Source: Enchytraeus crypticus (lineage: Eukaryota > Annelida > Clitellata > Enchytraeida > Enchytraeidae). Taken from it: a stretch of 64,000 nucleotides of DNA. The notes beneath the pieces were generated by a model. The model was not told the origin of the DNA, made no database searches, and saw nothing but the letters and a program-made list of their open reading frames with translations. Shown piece after piece: positions 56,107 through 64,000 of this stretch (position 1 is its first letter; every line of letters begins with the position of its first letter). The translations under genes were made by a program, and so were the position numbers. The stretch lies in NCBI GenBank assembly GCA_905160935.1, contig CAJHZI010000414.1, positions 247,001 to 311,000 on the forward strand, written 5' to 3'.

Positions 56107-58954
56107 TTTGTAATTAGTGCATAATTATGTCTAGTTGACAAACGCGGATTAGAAGAGTTCATAAATTTACTACTACTAAAAGTACAATAATTAATAGAAG
56201 CAACTTAACTATCTATGGCTACTTAGGAATTAACACAAGTCAAGCCTCCTCTGTTATTTCGAGATAAACCAAATGCTTTTCATATGAACGATATGTCCCG
56301 CCTCCGGTTTGCTATATACAATCCATTCATTAAATGAAAAAAGCTTATTCAACTATATAGCTATGCGCATACAACTATATACACACATGTATGTTACTTA
56401 AAAGCCCAGACATATCTACACTGTATTATAAAGTGCATATTGACTAGCGCTTAGTTTTAATATTTTATAAACACTACATTAAATATAATATTTACACGTT
56501 CACATTTAGAATTTGCAGCACTGTACCGCACTGACTAGCGCACTGGGATTGTACTAAAACAGTTACGAGCAGCAGCTGAAGCAAGTTTCGTTCAGCTGCT
56601 GAGCAGCTGCTGAAGCTGTCACAAAACGGTCTATTTACTAAGCCAATGTCTGCAAGTAAAGGTTCGTCAAATGGACGCGAGATGTTTGCCAATCCAACAG
56701 AAAATTCCCGATAATAAACTGCTAATATTCAGTTTTCGGCCTGGTCAGCTTCAAATCATGAACAAGGAATAAATGTCAATAGTAAAGAATTGCTGTTTGA
56801 AAATGGATCAGAGGGATCAGAATTTTAAGAATTTAAAGTCAAATATTTTGAGCATATCCTATTGCACCTTTTGCAGTTGTTTAAAAAGTGGTCGAGAAGG
56901 ACCTTAAAGGGTCGTGAATCATAAGTTGGTGGCGCTTTAAAATTTAGACAGGAATATTACTTTAAAGGCACGATAAATCATGAAAATGTCGAAATAAAAT
57001 AAATGTCGAAATAGAAAGACAAAGAAAATATCCCATGCAATTTGAATGTAAGTAGCTCAGCTACTTACAAATTAGCGTTGTACTTCCATAAAAAATCTTC
57101 GAGATTAACAGACGATAATCAATGTCGTATAAGACGGGAGAAAGGTCTACAAAAGGATTATAGAACAACCGTGTTCAATCTAGTAGATAATTAGCAAATT
57201 AATGAAACAAGGTATTCGTTTTCCTCATGATCTGCGCGTATAAACATATCCACTACTGCTAACATATATGCTAATGCTTGAATTAATTCATCTCTGTGTA
57301 ATGCTAGGTAGTTTTCTATACAGGAAAACATTCTTCAAACAAGAAATCTTCGTCTGGTTTAGTAATTTTTTCAACAGCAACGTATTCCAAGAATTCTGTT
57401 ATTGTTCGTTACAGAGGTTTTGCCACATAAGGATATTAAATAGAAATTATATGTTAAAATAAATGCAATTAAATTACCACATTTATCTAAACTTTCAACG
57501 GTTCCCTTATATATTACAGCATATAAATGTATGTGAATTTAGCATTATTCTATCATATTTTATACAAAAATAGGACTGGCGAACTCTGGGTCAGGATAAC
57601 TGCTTCTATTTTTACCGATCATTATGGCCTCAGGTTCTCTTGTCCATCACGACATCGAGTCTCTTGGGAGACAGGGATTCCTTCGAGGCTGTTCTTAAGT
57701 ATCAGGTATCGATCCAACAGGAGCCAGCAGCTCCTCAGCTGTTTGACGTCAGCCCTAAGTTGCTGCAGCTGTGAAGCAGCTGCTGTAGGATTGACCAATG
57801 GCGGCGACGAGCGACGTAGCTGTTGCTAACTGATACAGCTGGCCAGTGTTGGATTTCTTTAAAAGTGATTATATGTGCGGGGGGGGGGGTAATGCACTAC
57901 TGACTTCAATTTCAATTTAATTTAAGTCAAAGCGCATTTCTTTTTTATGGGCAATTTAAAAATACATGGAGAAGAAGGAGGGTCAAAGTTGAACCCCTTC
58001 TCGTTATCATAACATTTGCTGCTGGTTCTGTGCCTGCTTGCTTGCTGGCAGCAGGTTATTTAAGCTACTAAAATTTAAGTGTGAAAAGTTTACTAATTGG
58101 TGAATTAATGACAAGCGAAATTAGATTAATGTTTGATGAAATGCTAAAGTTAAAAGTAGTCTTTCATCGAAATTGCTTGTAATCCTGTGTAAACAAACGT
58201 TCGTTGTTTGCGAGTGTTAATCAGTGTTACAGCGCTTCAAAAATCACCGAGATTCCTAATGATCAACCTTTTGATGACTAGAAATCTCTGCAAAAGGCTA
58301 AACATAGCAATTGCTGTCTTATAAAAGGATAAATAGTAATAATAATTCAAAGCAAGAAACGATCTGAATGATGCTAAAGGCCATGACGTCTTGCTTTATT
58401 AGAAATGCCTTCTATCTCCTTTACCATGCAATTGATTCAAACTGTCTTTAATTGCATTTTTTCATTCCTCTTAAAAATAATTTTATTTCAACGGGGCAAT
58501 GAAACCGATTCCTTGACCCTGATTGTTTGCACTAAATCTCTTAAAATCATTACAATGTTAACCTTTTCGAGAAAACTCAATTTTAAAAGCATTGTTTTAT
58601 TTTGCTATTTGATTTGACCATCATTCCTTGATGCTCTTAAGAATTTTTAAATTACTGACATCCGTTAACAAAATTTTCCTTGCTTCTGGAAATTGTAACT
58701 CTTGTTTTCTAAGTGCAAACATCTGAATTCATGCTAACGTTTTAACAGTTGTGTACAGATCTCACTCACTAGAAATTAATCAAATATCATAAATCATTGC
58801 GGTGGGTATAGAACTGTGAGTCGTTTCGTGGAATAAATAGCAAACACGTTGGCTTAAAGCTCTTATTAGAGGAAAGTCCAATTTGTTTTTAAAATCACCT
58901 TTATATAATCACCACTCAATACACGTAAATAATTTTTCGGCGTCATCCTTGATC
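56107..58954. other. Non-coding with two CAGCTG-rich patches
   Basis: Patch one, 56560-56640: GAGCAGCAGCTGAAGC and TTCAGCTGCTGAGCAGCTGC. Patch two, 57705-57835: GAGCCAGCAGCTCCTCAGCTG, GCAGCTGTGAAGCAGCTGCT and a CCAAT-like GACCAATGGCGGCGACG. Patch two is GC-richer than its surroundings and carries a G run at about 57879. It could be a promoter region for either strand. The rest shows nothing. Confidence 0.3.
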
Positions 58955-59145
58955 AATAATCCTTGATCAAATCACTCTTGATCAAATCATCCTTGATCAA
59001 ATCATCCTTAATCAAATTATCCTTGATCAAATCATCCCTCAATTCATCTTTGATCAAACCATCTTTAATCATAACTATATTTGATCAAATCATCCTTTAT
59101 CAAATTCCCCTGTACAAATTATATTTGATCAAATCATCCTTGATT
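58955..59145. repeat. 15-bp minisatellite, unit GATCAAATCATCCTT
   Basis: About twelve copies. The plus frame reads repeated IKSSL and is an artefact of the 15-bp unit. Confidence 0.9.
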
Positions 59146-59193
59146 AGTACATTATATAAGTACTATATAAGTTCACTATATTTAATGGCTTAG

Positions 59194-60543
59194 AAATTTT
59201 GTTAAAATGCCTTGGCCTTTAGATTGTTATAAGTAAGTTACAAGACACAGTCCGCTGGTGTTACTATAGCTTCATACTTTTTCTAACTTTGTTTGAAGAT
59301 CGGTTGTAAAGTTTGCTTCAATGAAATTTACCACAATTAGCCTGTAAATTAAATTACATTTTGCATTTTATTTTTTAACGCCTAAGCACCTCAATGAGAC
59401 AAACTTGTAGAATTTGGTGTGTTGCTAATTTGCATATCAAGCCTATACCTGTACGTTACAGACTGCTAGAGTGTCGACATCTAAAAGTCAATCAGTTAAT
59501 TGTAAACTGATCTTCTTGTAAACAGATTTTCAATTACCGGACAACCTAAAGGCTGAAATGCTTTTCTGACCGATATCAGGAAGCGCTATAGTAAATATCT
59601 GAAAAGTATATCGAATGGCAAAGATTGTGCAGATTCGTGCTAAGTGATATATGATATAGCCTGTAGGCTAACGGTTCAATAACTGATTGCCGCTGTATTT
59701 TTCGCATAGTATCGTAATTTAGCACCTACATGTCACACCTATCAGCACACAGGTTACGTAGTGTCGGCTAGAGAAACGTGTCTGCTTGGTAATCGTAAAT
59801 CGTTAAATAACAACAACAGTAATAACGCGAAATTCATTCAAAATTAAATGTAATACACAAGGCCTTGTCTCTCATAATGATCAACCTAATAGTAAAGTAT
59901 GTAACTACTTAAATCTATCCTCTGTTTACCTCTACATTCTCACTTCAATCGATGAGTTATCAAATAGGCAGCTTCGCCCGCCATCCTAATTCTCGATCTC
60001 CTTTCGCTTTACTGTTGGAAATGAATAGGCTATATAAAAATTCTCATTTCCAACCGCAGATCATTATCAATATGAGCATAAAAGAGGGTTCGATAACTAG
60101 GCGAGCCAATCACTTATGTCCTGTTAATACACGAAACTGACAATAAATTAAATTTTAGTTTTAAAGTGATTTAAATTTGAAATAGTGATTTCCTTTATCG
60201 CAATCATGAAGACATCGATAGCAGCAATGAACTTCTATTAATCGTATATAATATCTTATTAAGGCTGCAGAATGTAACGATTACTTTAAGTTCTAACGAT
60301 TAAATTTTTAGCGATTATGACTTTTAACGATTAATCGAAAATCTTATTTTGCTTACTTGACATAACCGGAAGCAATTTTCCGAGCGCTTAAAGTATTTAG
60401 CAATTGTCGGCAGGAAGTTAAAAATACTGGACAAGTTAAATACAAGACCATTTCAGGCCGAACGCCTGATTTTGGATGTAAATTGTGTGATAACGGTACA
60501 GTATATTCGGCTGAAAATATTTCTGCTTGAACGGAGTGTTTCA
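59194..60543. other. Non-coding, nothing recognised
   Basis: AT-rich. Words AACGATTA repeat several times at 60270-60340. No gene supported. Confidence 0.4.
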
Positions 60544-60653
60544 AGCCCGTGGCCATGTCGGTAAGATAGCCGATCGCGAATCAGTATGTGCAGGGTTCAA
60601 ATCCCAGACTCGAGAGATGAAATTAACTTCAGCATTGGCTTTGCAGCGTTTTA
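60544..60653 (+). mobile_element. tRNA-derived SINE, family 1
   Basis: AGCCCGTGGCCATGTCGGTA, AGCCGATCGCGAATCAGTAT, B-box CAGGGTTCAAATCCCAG, then CTCGAGAGATGAAATTAACT. The internal body seen in the 37174 copy (CGTCACTGACATTGCTTT) is deleted. Confidence 0.65.
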
Positions 60654-61173
60654 CAATCATATTTTTCACTTTATCATCGTTTTACATTACTAGTTTTCGG
60701 CTCCGAGCGAAGGCATTGATGAAAAGTCGAATGGATCGTGAATGGTTGACTCAGCTTTCAGTTTACAGCTCTCGTCAACTTCTACGTTTAGTTTTCATGT
60801 TCAATTTTACGGAACTCTAGAATTTTAGTGAATTCCAGACAGATTTTCTTATACACCCTTGCTTACCAGCATGGGCTAATGATAGTCTAGTTGTTATAGC
60901 ATCAGTTCAATGAACCACAAGTTAAATATGTCTCGAGCTCAATACTTCATTAAAGTTTTCTTACTCGGTCTAATAAAAGTACTAGTTTAAAACGTATTAA
61001 AAATTTCTTAAACTTCCCAATTTCAAGATAAAATCGTCAATTAGTTTATAAGTGAGAAGTTTAGTCCCTTCTCAGCAGATTTTGCATGTTTATCAGTCAC
61101 TAATATCATTACTTAAGCCTTAAACTCTGTACCGATTGATTGACCACCTCACAATTGGATAACACGCTCGGCT

Positions 61174-61385
61174 GAGCCGGTGGTTGTTCGACAGCGGATC
61201 AGTAGGTGCAGGGTTCAAATGCAGTGATCACCCGTCACTGATATGCTATTCGAGTAGGAAACTGACGTTAAACTTGACATTAACATTTAGAAGCCGAAGG
61301 CCATCGATTCAAATTTCAAAATCCCAGCTGGACCTTCACTGACCCTGCGATACGGAAACAGACGTTAAACTTAGCTTTACAGCCT
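61174..61385 (+). mobile_element. tRNA-derived SINE, family 1, with a second partial copy
   Basis: GAGCCGGTGGTTGTTCGACA, GCGGATCAGTAGGTGCAGGG with B-box GGTTCAAATGC, CGTCACTGATATGCTATTCG, GAAACTGACGTTAAACTTGA. Directly afterwards (61293-61385) a second B-box-like CGATTCAAATTTC and another tail (GGAAACAGACGTTAAACTTA) show a nested or dimeric arrangement. Confidence 0.6.
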
Positions 61386-62080
61386 CATGACTATAATTGA
61401 GATTAATATGGAGCTTCATTCATTTCATATTACAAAATGAAAAGGTTAGGCAATCGTTGCATCACATTACGTCCGTACAAATAGAATCTACCTAATTATC
61501 TGTCTACAGAAGCTTCACTCTACTAGGCAACTCAGAGTATTATAGTTTTAGCTTAATTTCTTTTGTTCAGATGTAAAGTATCCATATTTTAATCTAATTT
61601 TAAGTTAATACAGTCAAATAAAATTCACACAGAGTATTATAGCTTTTGCTTAATATATTTAAATCAAAGGTAAAGGAGCTCCGTTTTACTCTAATTTTAA
61701 ATTAATATACTCAATTAAAATGCACACAACTATTCATTAGGGATCAATAAAGAAATAAATACTAGTTCCTAATATTAAACTTATTCTTCTTTACTACGAT
61801 TATTAATAAAGTATTTTAAAGAGTAGAAAATTACAAGATTGTGCATTAGACTTTAGGCAAAAGATTCAACCATGATCAGTCAGCATTACTATGAAATATC
61901 ATTGATATCAGGATTTAAATGTAGCAGAATAATTTGTGTATTCATTTATATTAATCAGGTATAAAATCAGGGGTTAAAACGTAATAATTTCAAAACTAAG
62001 GGTCAACTTATATAAATGCATCAGGTTTCAGCATCCAAACGATGCTTTATCTAAAATCCTAAAATAAGCCTTATTAAACA
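61386..62080. other. Intergenic, nothing recognised
   Basis: AT-rich DNA between the last SINE and the 3' end of the right-hand gene. Confidence 0.45.
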
Positions 62081-62093
62081 ATCACGTATAATA

Positions 62094-62099
62094 TTTATT
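62094..62099 (-). promoter_or_regulatory. Putative polyadenylation signal AATAAA
   Basis: AATAAA on the minus strand, about 110 bases downstream of the stop codon at 62209-62211. Position suits the 3' UTR of the PPxY gene, but the region is AT-rich, so chance occurrence is possible. Confidence 0.4.
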
Positions 62100-62208
62100 A
62101 ATAATATTACGTAAAATACAAGTACATGTAGGATATTAAAACTATCTCAACCTAGAAAACAACTACAAAGAGAAAATTGTTGATATTCAGATTTTTCTGA
62201 CGATAAAA

Positions 62209-62864
62209 CTACAACTGAGACATGAATTTAAAACCGGAAGTGTTCAATTCAGCAAGATTACCCTGTTGTGCCGGAAGTTCTAATTTTGTTCCACCAACAG
62301 GCGCTAAATTGTTTAATTCCGGCCCTGCGGTTTTATCAGTCAAACTAAGGACTGCATTTGTGCAGTCAAGCATATCGTCATTTACTACACAGTCATTTCC
62401 TGGGATTTCACTGTGAGAAACGGGTAAAATAATTTCTGGAGATTGTTCTAGATTTGATATTTCATTAATTACTTTTATTGTAGTAATTGAATTTGATTCA
62501 CCGGCTCTCTCGAGAATGCCACAGTGGTCCGAACTAATAGACACATCGTTTGAGCTAATGCTACATCTAGGACTGAGACCTTCTTCAGAATTTGCGACAT
62601 TTCTTTGACTAGTAGAAGAATTAATTTCAATTTCGTAGGAAAGCTGGGTAGTAGTGGGTCTGTGAGAGGAGTCGTCGCCAAATATTTCAGAATATGCGGG
62701 GGGACCAGGAGGAATGGCCTCGTAAGGGGGAGGTCCCTGTGCTGCCTGGAGGGATTGCTCGCAGCTGTTGTCGGCGCCGCAACGATGAACTACCTCAGTG
62801 GACTGTCGGGTTGTCTCGATGTGATTGGTTGATAGAACATCAAACACCGGAAATTCCGCACCTG
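62209..62864 (-). CDS. 3'-terminal exon of an unidentified gene with PPxY motifs
   Basis: Acceptor ATCACATTTCTCTTGCAG on the minus strand (a second AG three bases on gives another in-frame start at 62861). The frame runs about 217 codons to a stop: GAEFPVFDVLSTNHIETTRQ at the start, then GPPPYEAIPPGPPAYSEIFG with two PPxY motifs, followed by an acidic Ser/Asn-rich stretch. PPxY motifs bind WW domains, typically of NEDD4-family ubiquitin ligases, and are common in cytoplasmic tails of membrane proteins and arrestin-domain proteins. No domain is visible in this exon and I do not identify the gene. Long uninterrupted frame and biased composition support coding. Confidence 0.75.
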
Positions 62865-62884
62865 CTGCAAGAGAAATGTGATAT

Positions 62885-63385
62885 AAGAGAGTGATATATA
62901 ATATAGGATAGATATATATGATATAGGACTGTGATATAGGATATAGGATAGTGATATATGATATAGGATAGGGATATATGATATAAGACAGTGAAATATG
63001 ATAAAAGACAGTGATATACGATATATGTAGGATAGTGATATATGATGTAGGACAGTGAAATATAATATATGTAGGATAGTTATATATTATACAGAACAGT
63101 GATATATGATACAGGACAGTGATATATAATATAGGACAGAGATATAGGATGTAAAATTATGATATATGATGTAGGACATTGGTATATGATATATCAAGTG
63201 ATATATGATTTAGGAAAGTGATATATGATACAGGAGAGCGATATATGATATATGATTGTGATATGTGATATAGGACAGTGATACATGATATAAGACAGTA
63301 ATATATATATGAGAGGGCAGTGATATATATATAGGACAATGATGCATGATATATAAGAGTGATATATGATATAGAACAGTGAAAT
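62885..63385. repeat. 20-bp minisatellite, unit GATATATGATATAGGACAGT
   Basis: About twenty-five imperfect copies, beginning only some 20 bases upstream (minus sense) of the exon acceptor. The Tyr/Ile/Ser-rich minus frames are artefacts. Confidence 0.92.
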
Positions 63386-63524
63386 CAAATAATTACATGT
63401 ACTAAAGTTAAAGAAGAATCTAGTTTATACCACAACGGTAAACATAACTCATAATCAGCTATTGGTTATATATGGTGATGGAATAAGACGGTGGAAAGCT
63501 GGTAGAGTTGTTCGGCAACGGATT

Positions 63525-63660
63525 ATTGTATTGTATATTCATATAGGCATTCAAGTATTGTTTATTTGTACAATCATTTATGAATTGTGTACTCATGCGT
63601 TCATTCATGTATTTATGTATTTGTGTATTTATTCATATATTGTGTATTCGCGTATCCATT
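63525..63660. repeat. TGTATTTATGT/TTCAT degenerate repeat
   Basis: Imperfect GTATTTATGTATTTGTGTAT words. The region from 63661 to 64000 shows nothing I can support. Confidence 0.5.
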
Positions 63661-64000
63661 TTCCTACATCATAGCCATCAAGCACACCTGCCAATTCCTA
63701 AACCGATGCAAAAATTGTATAAAAAGTCAATAGTTGCATAGACAATAAAAATAATAGTTATATCGGCAATAAGGCAGGTAGAAGTTTTCGCAATAGGTAG
63801 TAATACTGGGAATATTCTGGCATCAAAGTATTATAAACTGAATCTGAAAATTCTTTCCTTAATACAAAAGCAAAACTTAGAGCTTAAAGATACCATAACA
63901 TAATTATGTAAATCAAAATGTCAATTACCCTTGTTTAACTGTAATTTCAGGGTAGATGATGATGAATATGCAAAATTAATATGTAAATTAATTGTAAATT

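Noticed and set aside
56492-56692. Minus-strand frame of 66 codons after an acceptor-like TTTACTTGCAG
   Set aside because: Ends in a stop without a domain. The CAGCTG repeats bias composition. Nothing links it to either gene.

Overview
The window is AT-rich nuclear DNA from a multicellular animal, probably a marine invertebrate. Evidence: short exons with canonical GT/AG sites separated by introns of 0.7-15 kb; several tRNA-derived SINE families; LINE fragments on both strands; an RLE-type non-LTR retrotransposon; abundant micro- and minisatellites; and frequent TAGGCCTA-type words. There are no bacterial operons, rRNA genes, CRISPR arrays or intact tRNA genes. The species cannot be fixed from the sequence alone.

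Main gene (minus strand, about 50.3 kb down past the left edge). I assembled eleven exons by matching splice sites and reading phase: 50232-50329, 38219-38326, 32679-32886, about 30040-30197, 25053-25167, 22230-23556, 20622-20942, 19439-19793, 18521-18792, 3365-3395 and 716-856. Every junction keeps frame, giving about 1045 codons with no terminal stop in the window. The N-terminal part has a short coiled coil, the middle is long, Ser-rich and disordered, and the last exons carry a helical block (FSSLSLAFKTD, then TLEKRIEL) that I recognise as the signature of the IRAG1/MRVI1 and IRAG2/LRMP family. These are ER-associated, tail-anchored partners of inositol 1,4,5-trisphosphate receptors. The membrane anchor expected after this block would lie left of base 1. 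The 5' start is unresolved: a candidate ATG exon sits at 52816-52834 and another possible exon at 54369-54472.

Second gene (minus strand, right edge). The 3'-terminal coding exon 62209-62864 ends in a stop and is followed by a polyadenylation signal near 62094. It encodes an acidic cytoplasmic-type tail with two PPxY motifs. A plus-strand exon at 33359-33473, perhaps followed by 34200-34244, suggests an antisense gene nested in the second intron of the main gene.

Introns and intergenic DNA hold nearly all the rest. (i) An RLE retrotransposon remnant (47345 to about 49580) with a complete RT core and an endonuclease, interrupted by frameshifts, lies in TAA-type microsatellite behind a 5'-truncated relative. 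(ii) Two LINE 3'-end families recur: LINE-A ends in a (GA)n tract and LINE-B in a (GAT)n tract. (iii) A SINE-like family appears to combine one shared head with either LINE-A or LINE-B tails. (iv) Two tRNA-derived SINE families and further dispersed repeats are present. (v) Many tandem arrays occur, including a TTACA satellite that abuts a 5' splice site, a TCG-rich tract at 36.3-37.6 kb, a 165-bp translatable satellite at 31.4-32.1 kb, and an exact 473-bp tandem duplication at 41.45-42.40 kb.
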